Origin: Holothuria scabra
Lineage: Eukaryota; Echinodermata; Holothuroidea; Aspidochirotida; Holothuriidae
Length of the DNA: 64,000 nt
Direction of reading: 5' to 3'
Assembly: GCA_037179385.1 (NCBI GenBank)
Contig: CM074184.1
Coordinates: 14,402,001 to 14,466,000 of the forward strand
Positions 1 through 10,742 of the stretch are shown piece after piece. The first letter of the stretch is position 1. Each line of letters begins with the position of its first letter. A program made the translations under genes and the position numbers. The notes below the pieces were generated by a model. That model saw only the letters and a list, made by a program, of their open reading frames with translations, was not told the origin of the DNA and ran no database searches.

Positions 1-61
1 TTTCTTGTTTATTGTTATACTGGCCAACATGGGTGCGTGATCGGACTGATTGATACACATT

Positions 62-1336
62 ATGGATAAGATACAACTAATAGTCGCCTATGTGTGGATA
101 TATGCATTAACCATCAATTCTGTAAGTTGTAAATATAATTTTACAAGGTGTCGATGTCCAATAGAAGAGCAAACTATCGAATGTAGTTGGATAAATTTCA
201 CTAGTTTTGAAGAGTTGTGTCGTCTACTCTTTCTCAACTGTCACCACGTAATTCCGAGAGAGAAAATGCGCTTGGATATGTCTCATAACAAAATTACGAG
301 CTTAAATGGGATATCTCTGATAAACAGAACTATGAAGTATTTAGACTTGTCATTTAATAACATAAAACGACTGGAATCCATCGTAGATTGGAACCCTTTA
401 ACCGAAGTGGAAAATCTCAACTTGAGTTATAATTTATTGGAACTGATACACCAAGGCTTTTTCCTAAGTATGACACAGTTGCGAGTTTTCGATGCAAGTC
501 ATAACAAACTTCAAGTCATAAGTTATAATTCGTTTTCCGAGATTATTAAACTTGAATATTTAAATTTATCTTCAAACGATATTTTATCATTCTCCATTCG
601 CTTAGATTCAACTCGTACTCTTAGAGATGTGAAACTGAGTGATAACAACCTTTCAGATATAAAAATTTATGGTTCATGGACGTTCCAAAACTTAGATGTA
701 AGCTGTAACAATCTCAATTTAAGCTCTTTCAATATAAGCAAAACTTGGAAAGGGAAACTACATTTTGGAGGAAATCCTTCATCGTGTATACAAAACCCCG
801 GTTCCAGTTACGTCATTTTTTGCGATGACGTTTGCAGGAACAGTGGTGATAAACGAGAAATATTAATAAAACCATTTACAACTCTATCAATAGCTTCAAC
901 ATTTATACCACATACGACAGGGAGCAATTTGAAATTTACCCAACATGTTATTTACATCACTGTTGTGGCTTCCTCAACGGTCGCTGTTATTCTTCTCTTT
1001 ATTACTTTCATATTTGCGTACAAATGGCGCACGACAACGAAAGCTTTTCAACGTTACACTCGAGCAGATGCAGTCTATGGAATTAGGAACAAATTTTCTA
1101 TGAAGAACTTTAAATTATATTCAAGGAATTCAACATTGAGACGTAGCGAAGAGCAGGACACCAAGTTTGAACTAGCATCCATGCAAAAAAAATCAAATGA
1201 CGTTGAAAATACACTCTCTGAAGGACAACCGTGTTGTATCTCAGAATTCTCTGAAAGCCATACGGACCGTTCTAACCGTCCACCTAGAATAAGATCACAC
1301 AAATCTTCCAGAAAACAGATTTGGAGCTGGATTTGA
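62..1336 (+). CDS. LRR type I transmembrane receptor-like protein, paralog 1 (LRR-1)
   Basis: Intact single-exon frame of 424 residues. I start at the ATG at 62 (A at -3, G at +4); the frame opens at a TTG at 50, but only the ATG gives a clean signal peptide (about residues 1-22). Numbered from position 50, the order is: N-cap cysteines C34, C36, C45, C57 and C64; seven LRRs opening at LDMSHN (75), LDLSFN (98), LNLSYN (123), FDASHN (147), LNLSSN (171), VKLSDN (194) and LDVSCN (215); then W-K-G-K-L-H-FGGNP and cysteines C246, C258 and C262, a reduced LRRCT cap. A hydrophobic segment at about 299-323 is followed by YKW, a stop-transfer signal. Several N-glycosylation sequons lie outside. The roughly 105-residue tail holds F-Q-R-Y-T-R-A-D-A-VYG and ends WSWI, both shared with LRR-3. 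The architecture supports a cell-surface adhesion or recognition role; no ortholog is recognised and the ligand is unknown. The 5' UTR is cut by the window edge, and I see no clear AATAAA before 1613. Confidence 0.88.
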   Translation: MDKIQLIVAYVWIYALTINSVSCKYNFTRCRCPIEEQTIECSWINFTSFEELCRLLFLNCHHVIPREKMRLDMSHNKITSLNGISLINRTMKYLDLSFNNIKRLESIVDWNPLTEVENLNLSYNLLELIHQGFFLSMTQLRVFDASHNKLQVISYNSFSEIIKLEYLNLSSNDILSFSIRLDSTRTLRDVKLSDNNLSDIKIYGSWTFQNLDVSCNNLNLSSFNISKTWKGKLHFGGNPSSCIQNPGSSYVIFCDDVCRNSGDKREILIKPFTTLSIASTFIPHTTGSNLKFTQHVIYITVVASSTVAVILLFITFIFAYKWRTTTKAFQRYTRADAVYGIRNKFSMKNFKLYSRNSTLRRSEEQDTKFELASMQKKSNDVENTLSEGQPCCISEFSESHTDRSNRPPRIRSHKSSRKQIWSWI

Positions 1337-1612
1337 ACCCAACCGCTCAAGGAAAGAGAGAAAGAAATCCACTCAGACTTTTCTGTCCCTTTAAGTTCAC
1401 ATTTTGATAGCAAAATTTGTAGTTTTTTTTAAATCCATTGGGAAATATCAACATTTCCAAGTGAACGGTCAGTTATTTCACATAAATTCCATTTCAACTC
1501 ATACGTAAAATTTCAGATAATTGTTCCTGTGAGCCATTTCACATTTTTATTTACGTCCAAAATGTTTGAGTAATTCATTATAAGCGTGATATGGGTGTCA
1601 GTTTTAAATTTC
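1337..1612. other. AT-rich 3' flank of LRR-1
   Basis: Presumably 3' UTR and spacer. No polyadenylation hexamer or second gene is evident. Confidence 0.5.
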
Positions 1613-1614
1613 AA

Positions 1615-1928
1615 CAGTGGCGGCGCTAGGGTGGGGCAAGAGGGGACTTCCCCTCAGATTTTGCCCTTGCCTCCCTACTTGCCCCCAAGTTAGATCACTT
1701 AGGAGTTGGGTTAACCGAAAAAAAGTAAATAATGTACCTTTCCAGGGGCCTACCGTTTCATCCGGAGATATGCAAAATCTTCAACGCTTCCGTGGCTTTT
1801 CCCCCTTGACCCCATTCCCAGAAATGTTTAGGCTCGGTTTCGCGACGCGTCCGAAACCTTTCGCTCCCCCAACACCATCCTTTGCCCTTAGTTTGGCCCT
1901 CAATTTTGACATTCTGGCGCCGCTACTG
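1615..1928. mobile_element. Non-autonomous element with CAGTGGCGGCGC-type termini
   Basis: The left end CAGTGGCGGCGC is matched by the inverted right end GCGCCGCTACTG, with AA/TT extending the match outward by two bases. The interior is C-rich and has no transposase. CAG...CTG ends are typical of hAT elements, but I do not see matching 8-bp flanks, so the class is uncertain. Related ends occur at 50459 (+) and 52956 (-). Confidence 0.5.
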
Positions 1929-1931
1929 TTA

Positions 1932-2478
1932 CCCTCAGGGTAGCTAAACTCCCAATGTTTATTTCATAAGAGTTTCCACATCTTCCTATAGACGTCACAT
2001 TCTAACCCCCTTACACTCGACAATACGAGAGCAGTTCACAAATGCATGATAAACTTTCAAGAAATGAAAAGTTTCAGTTTTTCAAAGGTTTGCTCTAGTT
2101 GCAGCTAGGCTATGCGTCCACTTTATAGGTTCCTGAGTTATAAACTGTACATCAGCTCTACGTGCCAGGGGATGGTCCAACCTGGTTTCAACAACTCCAT
2201 ATAGATAGGAATTTGTACCCTTACAGCGACTTCCTGGGTTTCATCTAGCCCAGTGGAGTGTGATCATCACACTTCTGTTGTGCCCCCAGTCACGAATCCT
2301 GGTCTTTAAATTGGCTTCCATTACTGAATTGCTGGTGGTTGTATTTTTGCAGTCGTCAATGTGCACAATGTCATGTAAAAATTCGGAGACGTAGGCTTTT
2401 GTAAGGAGCGTAAAACCAACTCCTAGCCCTCTTCTCATCTTTATTAGGACTCAATTATCTAAGCAGCCAATTCCATTG
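1932..2478. other. Spacer, nothing recognised
   Basis: Only short chance ORFs; no repeat boundary or RNA gene seen. Confidence 0.5.
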
Positions 2479-2675
2479 ACTGGCTGCTTGGTTAAGTGGT
2501 TAGAGCATGGGGAGTTCTGGAGTTCGACTCCTTATCGGGTCATACTACAAATTTTAAATATTGAAAATACTGCCATTGTGCTTGGTGCTCAGTATAAACA
2601 ATGGAGCAGGGGAAACAAGCCAGTGAGGCACAATTGGAAAATATCAATTGGTTGGAATAAGAGCCATAAACCCCA
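2479..2675 (+). mobile_element. tRNA-derived SINE, fullest copy (SINE copy 1)
   Basis: The head carries a pol III A box (TGGTTAAGTGG at 2489-2499) and a B box (AGTTCGACTCC at 2521-2531), spaced as in a tRNA. The body has words shared with five other copies: 'ccattgtgcttggtgctcag', 'caatggag', 'gggaaacaagcc' and 'aaccaatt/caattggttg'. It is the only copy here that keeps both boxes. The 3' end abuts a TTAA-flanked MITE at 2681. Confidence 0.75.
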
Positions 2676-2680
2676 TTTAA

Positions 2681-2850
2681 AGGCAGTCAATTCTCATCCC
2701 AAACTGCAATTTTTGTAGTGATCTACATATATTTTCAATTGGTACAGCTCTGGCTTTGATTGACAGCAAATTAAACAAGAGGGCAATCCACGGAGTTGCA
2801 TATCTCATCGCTAACATGTGCGCAAGTTGGTTACAGAACTTGAACTATTT
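2681..2850 (+). mobile_element. TTAA-type MITE, left part only
   Basis: TTAA at 2677-2680 is followed by AGGCAGTCA and 'catcccaaactgca', then 'aattggtacagctctggctt' and 'tgattgacag', the same order as in the copies at 7633-7929 (inverted) and 22235-22532. No right terminus is found near the expected 2978, so the copy is truncated or decayed. The end coordinate is approximate. Confidence 0.55.
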
Positions 2851-3499
2851 ATGTGCTAGAAGTTTTATCTGTGCTGTTTTTATGCTACAGTAGAATTTCA
2901 TTGACAAAAATTACCATACTAAAGCTGCATGCCACAATCCTTTGAAATTCCTATTTGAAGTCCATTTGGGAATTGATTTTTTTTTCGTTCCAAGGGACGA
3001 AAGTTTTTTTTCGTAAGATAGCGAGGGGAAAGAAAATGGCACAGACCAATCAAGTTCTTGGAACTATAGGCGCACCCCTTATTCAAAAACAAAAAAATCA
3101 TTTGGATATTTAAATTCTGACACCGAATTATAAAAGAACTGGAGAAGGGCTACCCAATCTTTGTAACGGTTGCCCTTTTAATCCAGTAGGCCTATCTAAG
3201 ATTTTGGAACAAATTTATTTTTAAGATGTTGGTATCCCCTTGCAACACTCTTAAGAAAACTAGCTTGACTGTTCCACTTAACTGATACGGATATGAACGC
3301 AACGATTAAAAACCTAAGACGCTTTCGCGGACGCTTCAGACAAGTGCGTAATTGTTATTATTCAGGCACTAGCTGTATGAGCGTATTCTCCATTTTGACG
3401 CGACGGCAAACTTCACGTGTGCCCCGGATCGCTGATATACGCATCATGTGCGTCTCAATTAAAAAACTGGGTGTGTGCGCCATGTTGAACGCTTGGCGT
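2851..3499. other. Spacer, nothing recognised
   Basis: The stretch 3290-3490 is more GC-rich than its surroundings and open for 69 codons, but shows no domain or start context I would trust. Confidence 0.4.
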
Positions 3500-3501
3500 T
3501 A

Positions 3502-3768
3502 GAAGATTTCCGGCCGACGCACAAACCTTTTCTGCGCACTGGCCTGTGGCGAATCCTAGCCCGTGGCAAGGAAATTGTCACGTACCTTTTTGGCGATGCT
3601 TCAAAACCGCCAAGTTTTCAGGGCACTAATAAGTAAGATAGGTAGCCCCTATGCCTAACCTAATGTTAGTCACCCACCGTTTCATATCTTGGGTTATCCC
3701 TTGCCACGGGCTAGGATTCGCCACAGGCCAGTACGCAGAAAAGATTAATGCGTCGGCCGAAAATCTTC
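3502..3768. mobile_element. Foldback MITE with about 70-bp terminal inverted repeats
   Basis: The left arm 3502-3571 (GAAGATTTCCGGCCGACGCA...) is repeated inverted at 3699-3768 (...TGCGTCGGCCGAAAATCTTC), with only scattered mismatches over about 70 bp. Both ends are flanked by TA (3500-3501 and 3769-3770), consistent with a TA target-site duplication. The 127-bp interior has no coding capacity. Confidence 0.8.
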
Positions 3769-3770
3769 TA

Positions 3771-4644
3771 AAGTAAGTTCCTCGGTAACTGTTCTTTGGG
3801 TACACCTTGACATAAAGTGAATGATTTCCCTACTAACTTATGTCCATAAATACCGACATACGACGTTTTGAATTCCCAATTACAGGACAGGCTCAGCCCA
3901 TTTGAAATTCGAACAAATGCGAAAAAACGTATGTGAACGCGTCTCAAAAATGGGTACCAGGGAGCTCACAATCATCGAATCATGGGCATGGTAACGTGTG
4001 TTTGCGCATACATAATTGCAAACACCGGTGCTACAATAGCAGTGAGCGTGGCCACTGACTAGATTGTGAATTGTGCATTGCGCGGTGACTGCTTAGTATT
4101 CGCAATAGCATCTTCATCAAACAGCTCATACGGTAAAGACGCCCTCGTAGTGGGGACGCGCTTGTTTTGGTCTGCCCACACATATTCATTGCTGTTCTTT
4201 ATAACGACCGAACCGCGTCTTTCTTGCAATAAAACAAAACTATTTTTACCCGCGCGCATAAACACACGAACATATTGGCCAATGATTTGCTCCGGATCCC
4301 CACCATGGTCTGTATTGTGATGCAATCGTTTTCATGAGGTTGCTAAGATAAGATAACTTTACCGAGCGTTACATTAGTTCCACATCTAGATGCGCGCCGT
4401 AGGGCGGGTTTGTGCCGCCAATTGCGTCATAAAGGTCAGGCGAGGTGTTGCGGCATTTTTCGAAATTGTATTTTGAACGCAGTTTTCCTTCGAATATCAT
4501 TTATGCCGAATTGTACGGGTTTTTAATGGGCGTGAGATGATATTTGTAAAATACTGTATCTAATCTTGCAATACACAAAAATTTTTATGGCCGTGTCATG
4601 CCCACTTTAACCGTTGACAATCTGTAATGTGAACTATATCCTTG
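3771..4644. other. Spacer with an unexplained GC-richer patch
   Basis: Around 4059-4331 both strands stay open for 84-90 codons without an ATG-led frame on the minus strand. The translations match no family I recognise, so I do not call a gene. Confidence 0.35.
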
Positions 4645-4658
4645 GTTGCCATGACAAC
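4645..4658. promoter_or_regulatory. RFX X-box-like palindrome
   Basis: GTTGCCATGACAAC fits the X-box consensus bound by RFX factors (GTNRCC-N-RGYAAC). It sits in a segment repeated at 4798, so it is probably carried by a repeat. Function is inferred from the motif only. Confidence 0.35.
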
Positions 4659-4797
4659 CTCACATATCGGTACAACTTACAGTATCATGCCTAGGCTATT
4701 ACACTTAAACTTTCTGATTTGTGGGATGCGTCCGTTAAGAGTTAAAGTGAATACAATAAAAAGTATGTAACCCCCTGTCACGTGACCTTTGACATTG

Positions 4798-4811
4798 GTT
4801 GCCATGGAAAC
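4798..4811. promoter_or_regulatory. RFX X-box-like palindrome, second copy
   Basis: GTTGCCATGGAAAC, one base off a full palindrome, follows 'cacgtgacctttgacattg'. The flanking words 'catat..ggta.aact' repeat those after the 4645 site, about 153 bp away. Confidence 0.3.
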
Positions 4812-4927
4812 TACATATTTTGGTAGAACTAGTCTACCCCATTATACTTGTGACGTTTCATGTAAAATGAAGGTTTTCTTTTGAAGTTTTAGTACAAAAT
4901 AGGAAAAAAGTGTTTTTTTGCAAAATG

Positions 4928-4954
4928 TGACCTTTGACCTCTGACCTTTGACCT
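4928..4954. promoter_or_regulatory. Two adjacent DR1 nuclear-receptor half-site pairs
   Basis: TGACCTTTGACCT occurs twice, at 4928-4940 and 4942-4954, one base apart. Read on the minus strand each is AGGTCAAAGGTCA, the ideal DR1 used by RXR, HNF4 and COUP-type receptors. There is no gene nearby, so a repeat-borne site is likelier than a tuned enhancer. Confidence 0.35.
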
Positions 4955-5091
4955 TTTCTTCCGAGGGTTTGGGAGACACAAGTTCCAAACCTGGGGTACC
5001 CACCTACCAATTTTGAAAAGAATCGGTCCAGCCCACTAGGAGAAGTTTGAGGGACAAAAACGTTGTTTTACGAACAAGAAAACAAAATTGG

Positions 5092-5760
5092 ACACACACA
5101 CACACACACACACACAGGTTTTTTTTCCACACAACCTGAGGACCCATTGTGTTTTCCTTTGTTCCTGCTTCCTTAACCCTAACCTTAACAATAGACTCTC
5201 TATTGTTCACACAGGAGAGGACCCCAGAAATCTATTGAATTTCCACCAGAGGACCTAAAATCCATTGTTCAGGTCCTCTGTTTGAATACGAACCAAGTAC
5301 ACACCCACACACACACACACACACACCTACACACACACACACACACACACACATACATGTTTTGACCGTCAATCGGGGACACATTTTTTTAACCATGAAA
5401 ATGTGGATATCCCCACTTTGGGTGTATCGACACTTGACTAGGGGAAAAAACGCTCATGTCCCCAATTTACTGGTACTACACAGATACACATACACCCATG
5501 CACCAGCCCACGGTTTGTCACCTAATGTTAGGTCCATCACATGGAAATTGGGGAAAACTCCAAAATGCTTCAAACTTGCTGTGGTACATCCTTGAAACGT
5601 GAGAAATTCAATTTCATGGCTAATTTTGCATTTGGCAAGTGGGGATATCCCCACTTGCAGGTGTATCCACACTTGCCCGGAGAAAAAAAGTTAATGTCCC
5701 CGTTTTACACCAAAAACATACGCACACACCAACACACACACACACACACACGGACAGGTT
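5092..5760. repeat. CA-microsatellite-rich repeat with duplicated 'ggatatccccact' module
   Basis: CA runs lie at 5092-5117, 5300-5353 and 5731-5751. A module containing 'ggatatccccact', 'gtgtatc.acacttg' and 'atgtcccc' occurs at about 5400-5470 and again at 5640-5705. Short internal palindromes occur at 5205-5285. It resembles composite microsatellite-bearing elements of marine animals; no coding region. Confidence 0.6.
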
Positions 5761-5851
5761 TTGACCCCTCTCTCAGCCCTGGACCTTCAGCCACCCCGGG
5801 GTACCTCACCATGGGTTAGACCTCGAGACTAGTAACCTGGGAAAATTTACC

Positions 5852-5865
5852 GTTACCATGGCAAC
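5852..5865. promoter_or_regulatory. Perfect RFX X-box-like sequence
   Basis: GTTACCATGGCAAC is a full X-box match, the third in 1.2 kb. There is no adjacent gene. Confidence 0.3.
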
Positions 5866-7189
5866 CATTGCGATTTAAGCTGGCATTGCCATATATAGCC
5901 CAATAGGCAAAGTGACTACAATATCTCATCCTCCTCACGGAGCGATGAGATAAAAATGCAAAGTAGTGTGGTTCATATTACAGAGCATGTACTGTACTGA
6001 GAGTGTTAAGATTAAATAGAGTGTCTCAGTGTTTATTCACCCTGAAGAAAGAAACTGAAATTGTGTATCGTGGTGAAGATGATTTTAAACAATTGTGGAA
6101 ATGAGTAGGTCGTGAGAATTGGAATTGACTGTGATGACAAGATATTTGTGGTAGGATCATTATATGCATGTGAAACGTGGCTTAGATAGCTGATGGATGG
6201 AGTTTGGCGAAAAATTATTTTAAGGCGTGGCATGTCAGTTGACATTGAACAAAGGTTGTGTTGGAGTGCAAGGAATCACACAGTACCATTGCAGAACTTC
6301 TCTCAATCAGGCTTAGTCTTGGGCAAGAACGTTAGTACATGTTCAGCTTTTCAGATGTTATAAAATAAGGGCGCTCGTCAATTATGTTTCGCAGCGTTCC
6401 AACATAGAAACCATAATGTTTCGCTCGGAACTTCATCGACAGAAATTTGGTAACAAGTAGAGGGCGTGTATACAGTAGTCTGTATTTCGCACGAATGTTC
6501 AATTAATGCTATGGTATTGAGCAAGACTAAATCAGGCTTTAGTAACAGCAGAAATCTGTGGGTCTCAAGTCTCAATAAGCAACTTTTGTAGAAAGAAGAC
6601 AGTTGTGAAATTGAGTCAAACCATCAGCCATCATTTAGAGATAACCTATTACTTCTAGTTAATTTTAAGAGATTTCGATACGTCTAGTTAAATACTTTTC
6701 TCTGCTCCTACTACCCACTGCTAAATAAGGAAGTTTGTATCAATTATGTGTTCAGGTATAGCTGGGACTAGTGAAATGTCATCAAATGCTTTCTTTAGGC
6801 TATAAAAGCAATTCAAGGTTTGAAGGGCACTTTAGTAAACACTTTAGTGAAGTTTTAAGGTATTTTCAGAGGAAATATGCAAAGACAAAAATTTGGCTCT
6901 CCAAAGAGCACAGTAGTATCGCTCCATCTGTTGGGTGTATTTATCTATTGATAACAGCCAGGATCAATTTCCCAGTCACACATCATCCGTAGAAAGCAAG
7001 GAAAATGGAATTGCAAGATTCTTGTCTATGAAACTTTAGAAATAATTTTAAAAGTGATAGACTCTGGACAGAAAAACCATTTTACACATCACCTTTGTAA
7101 AGTGAACTGACAACCCTAAATTTACACATGAATTAAATCAACAATGTTAAAAATGTAAAAATGTAAAAATTAAATCAATAATGTGATAA
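5866..7189. other. Spacer, nothing recognised
   Basis: AT-rich with short chance ORFs; no repeat boundaries seen. Confidence 0.5.
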
Positions 7190-7530
7190 TAAAAGAGAGT
7201 GCACAATCTAGCTGCAACTGTACGCTCTCAAATCAGGAGTGAAATAATAGAGAGTGTGATAGAGTAAGAATGTGAATTATTCACATTGAAGTGTTATTTA
7301 CCCCCGGAGAAGAGTGAAATTCACTCCATTTAAGCGTTAATTCATTCTAAAATTAGTGGAATCCTCGCCAAAAGAGAGAAGTTCCATTCTTGATAGATTG
7401 CCCACAGTGACCACTCTTTAAAAAGAGTGATTATTGTAGTCACTCCTCAAAGAGTAAATTTTCACTCCTGCTGGGGTGAATTTGACTCTTCTTGGAGTAA
7501 ATTAACACGCTAATGGAGTGATCTCACAAT
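7190..7530. repeat. GAGTG/CACTC palindrome-rich repeat
   Basis: GAGTG and CACTC words alternate many times. Examples are the odd palindrome GAGTGAAATTCACTC near 7306-7320 and CACTCTTTAAAAAGAGTG at 7412-7429. Likely a decayed foldback element, although I could not find clean outer termini. Confidence 0.4.
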
Positions 7531-7632
7531 TTTCTCTATATTAGATTAGATTATCTTTTGATTTTAGAGTGTGTCGTATTGTATGTAGAACCACATCTTC
7601 AAAACTCGTACCGGATGTTTTCAAGTGTTTAA

Positions 7633-7929
7633 AGGCCCAATTCTCTCACCTTAAACAGTACCGATTCTCCTAACCTCCTTACTAAAGTTCCTCCCACAAT
7701 TGTCTGAAATTCATCCTCATCCAGACGCAATCTCAGTTTATTACTTCACGGAGTGAGTATCAAAAAGGTTAATTTGTATAATCAAAACACTCACAGTACA
7801 GTTCATGCTGTGAAATATAAGCGTTAGTACTCTGCATTGCTTGAATTAGCTGTCAATCAAAGAGCTGAGCCAAATGAGAATTGGTAAACTCCTGTAAGAA
7901 CTGTAGTTTGGGGTGAGATGATTGGTCCT
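7633..7929 (-). mobile_element. TTAA-flanked piggyBac-like MITE, full copy, inverted
   Basis: TTAA flanks lie at 7629-7632 and 7930-7933, and the element is 297 bp. On the minus strand it follows the copy at 22235-22532 along its length, including 'ccaattctcatttggc' and 'gctctttgattgaca', and both termini begin AGG. No transposase; presumably mobilised in trans. Confidence 0.7.
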
Positions 7930-7933
7930 TTAA

Positions 7934-9595
7934 TATCGTGTGTGCGGGTTTATGTGTGTTTGTGATGCTGCATGTGAATTCCATTTGTCAAGAATGCAAT
8001 GAACGAGACTGTTTTATTTGGTTTAATACCAAATCTTGTATATGTTTAAAAGCACGATACCCCTAGACTACAAGCACAACATCCTAAGAAAGCTATTTCA
8101 AAAGAACCCCAAGATCGTCATTTGAGGTCAAAAGAGGTGCAAATGCGAAATTCACAAGGAATTCCCAACAATAAATATGAAAACAACACTGTTTTGTTAA
8201 TATGTTGAGAGAGTATTTTGAACCTTTGAGCCTATTTAAAGGGCAGGAGCAGTCATCCCAAATTGAAGAAGTGTAGTAGACTGTCCAGTTTCATGATTGG
8301 CTATTGGGAGTCATGTGACAATGTTTTTTCTCTTCAAATGTGAAATTTACCAGATATAACTGTTTGGTTTACCTTAAATATGCAATAGTAAAATCATAAA
8401 ATGTAATTAAAGGTACTTTGAAGAGAAATAGGATGAAAATTGAGTCATTACACTTTTTCTTCAGAATTAAGTTTGGGGGGCTGCTTTTTACCTTTAAATT
8501 ACTACTAATGAAAAAATACTGCATTTATGATGTGTCGTCTATTGATTTGTATATGCATTTCAATGTGGGTGCGTACGCCGTATACATGTACGTTTGCGTA
8601 CTGTATTCCTTCTTGGAACAGTAGATCGTCAAGTATACTAATAGTGCAACAATGTCAATTACACTCTAAGCATAGTTTTACCTGAATGTCTGAAAATGTC
8701 GCGAAATGTGCCTTTCGAACATAACATGCACCATACGTCGAAATATGCACCGGTACTTTCTCTGTCATACATGTTGACAAATTTGGACAAGAATTTTATT
8801 CTATCCCTCTAAAAATGAAAGAGGCCTGTTTAAATCATGCAGCGACCGTCTTTTAATTTACATTGTATTTTCAAGAGCTGTTCTAGGCTATGGACGTTGT
8901 GGACCAAAAGTTTAAATAAATCGAGATCATAAACGCACATTAACCACAACTACTCTCACAGCTACAGAAGAGCCATTAATGTTATCCCCTTTAAGGTTTT
9001 ATTATACTTATATTGAAAGATATTTTCAAATAAGAAAACGAAAATCGAAAATGGCGTTCCCATTTCCCTTAAAAATAGAAGCCTCAATTGAAATCACTTT
9101 GATAATTTGATAATCAACTTGAACAGATGAAACAAGGGAATAGTCAGACCTACCTATCACTATTACAAGAGAAACAGGTTGATAAGCTGGAAAAGGTTTG
9201 CATACAATTTGTGAGTAAAGCTCAAATGTTATTGTTAAAATTGTTAAAAATATTGAAAGCATTGAATTGTAATATGTATATTTCTTTTAGTTGAGAATTC
9301 TAAAATCTAAATGTGACGGTATAGCTTTTCCTTTTCTGCCATTGTCATATAGTATATGTACAAAACAGTACACATTTTGATGTTTAACTTCGTTTATTAC
9401 TATGTGTAACAAATATGCACAAGGAGTGCACGCGCTTTTATAACAGAAGTATGAATATGGCACAAATTTATAATGTGCCTTTAGAAAAGCTTTCAAATAT
9501 AGGGCCATTGTAGACTCGTCATGTGTTATTAGCGGTTTTTCAGACCTCATTTCTTTGTAAAAAATTGGTTTGCCTTCATTTGCTTGAAACTATAT
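7934..9595. other. Spacer with a possible MITE remnant
   Basis: TTAA at 8236-8239 followed by 'agggcaggagcagtcatccc' resembles the left terminus of the same MITE family, running rightward; a far end is not clear. Otherwise nothing. Confidence 0.35.
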
Positions 9596-10100
9596 ATATA
9601 TATTTTTTTTTGTAGGAAGAACTTTATTTTCATTCTCAACATGTATACATACAAAACAGCAAATTAGAGGATAAAAATAGTAATATACACAAGTATTTAC
9701 GGTTCAATAATTTATCTCACATCACTCTTTCATTAATACCATGGCTCAATATGAAACTACGGTTTATTAACCCATCTTTGGAAAGTACCTTTAATATTTA
9801 CAAGTATTTACAGCTTAATTAATTAATTTTTACAGAGCTAAAATATTTACATGTTTATGCAACTTTACACACATTTCACAGTACCAATCAAATCCCACAG
9901 AGGATCAAGCAAGAAAAACTTAATGCAAATAATCATATATCACAAACAAAATGTTACAGACGAAATTTCAGCTTTTTGTCTCTCACGATAACGAAAGAGT
10001 TATTACCCACCCAAACCTTATCGAACATAGTTTTAGTGAAACGTTTGTAATCAGCTTGAAACTATATTTTGCATTGTGCCCCTAATTAATTACGAACCTG
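9596..10100 (-). other. Possible 3' end of a retroposed or LINE transcript (minus strand)
   Basis: Read on the minus strand, AATAAA near 9622-9627 is followed about 15 nt later by an A run (9603-9611 on + as T's). This looks like a polyadenylated 3' end. The sequence upstream has no open frame, so the source is unknown. Confidence 0.25.
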
Positions 10101-10496
10101 TAACCATAAAATTAAATTTGTATTCCTTTGGCGATAGTTTCACCTATTTTTTCAAAATGGCCTCCAGTTCTTGTTAACATGAGCTAGCAGTACACGATAT
10201 ATAGCATTACACCTTTCATCATTTGTAAAGTGTCTTTGGCCATGCGGCATACTGACAGGGTTCAATTTGAAAGTCTACGTGTAGATTTGTCAGAACATAT
10301 TGCCGCTATGTCAGAGAATGATAATCCTTTCTTTTTCATTTTACTTGAATGAAAGCATCAGGTAAGCAAGAGGTATTTTACACATTTGGAAATTTTATTT
10401 TTTATTTCCATGGAAATGCTGCATTCTAAATTTTACAACCCTGGCATGCCAAGAAAATAAGTAGAATAATTATAATCATCAATAAAGAACCCACTA
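10101..10496. other. Spacer, nothing recognised
   Basis: No gene or repeat boundary seen. Confidence 0.4.
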
Positions 10497-10742
10497 TCGG
10501 TTCGATTCCCAGGTCGAGTCACATCAAGGCTCTAAAAGTGGAACCTACTGCCGTTGTGCGTGATGCTCCGCATAAGCAATTGAGTAGGGAAAACAAGCCA
10601 GTGAAAAAAGGCCGTGGCCGGCTCGACTTGAACCAATAGGTTGAAACTGGGCCTTAAAACTCATCAAATTAACTAACTAACGAACTAACCGACCGACCGA
10701 CCGACTAACTAACTACTAACCAGCTAACTAACTAACTAACTC
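10497..10742 (+). mobile_element. SINE copy 2, 5'-truncated, with tetranucleotide tail
   Basis: Starts at a perfect B box (GGTTCGATTCC, 10499-10509), so the A-box half is missing. The body includes 'ggccgtggccggctcgactt', then a CTAA/CGAC tetranucleotide tail at 10668-10742. The simple tail marks the 3' end of this SINE family. Confidence 0.75.

Noticed and set aside
50..61. TTG start 12 bases upstream of the LRR-1 ATG
   Set aside because: TTG initiation is not expected in animals; the ATG at 62 has a good context and begins the signal peptide.
2479..2550. A real tRNA gene
   Set aside because: A and B boxes are present but the sequence cannot complete a cloverleaf and continues into a SINE body shared with five other loci.
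4059..4331. Open frames of 84-90 codons on both strands
   Set aside because: No ATG-led frame on the minus strand, no recognisable domain, and overlapping open frames on both strands reflect composition. Could be a decayed exon, but unsupported.
5172..5190. Telomere-like 'taaccctaacc' words
   Set aside because: Only about two units; not an interstitial telomeric tract.
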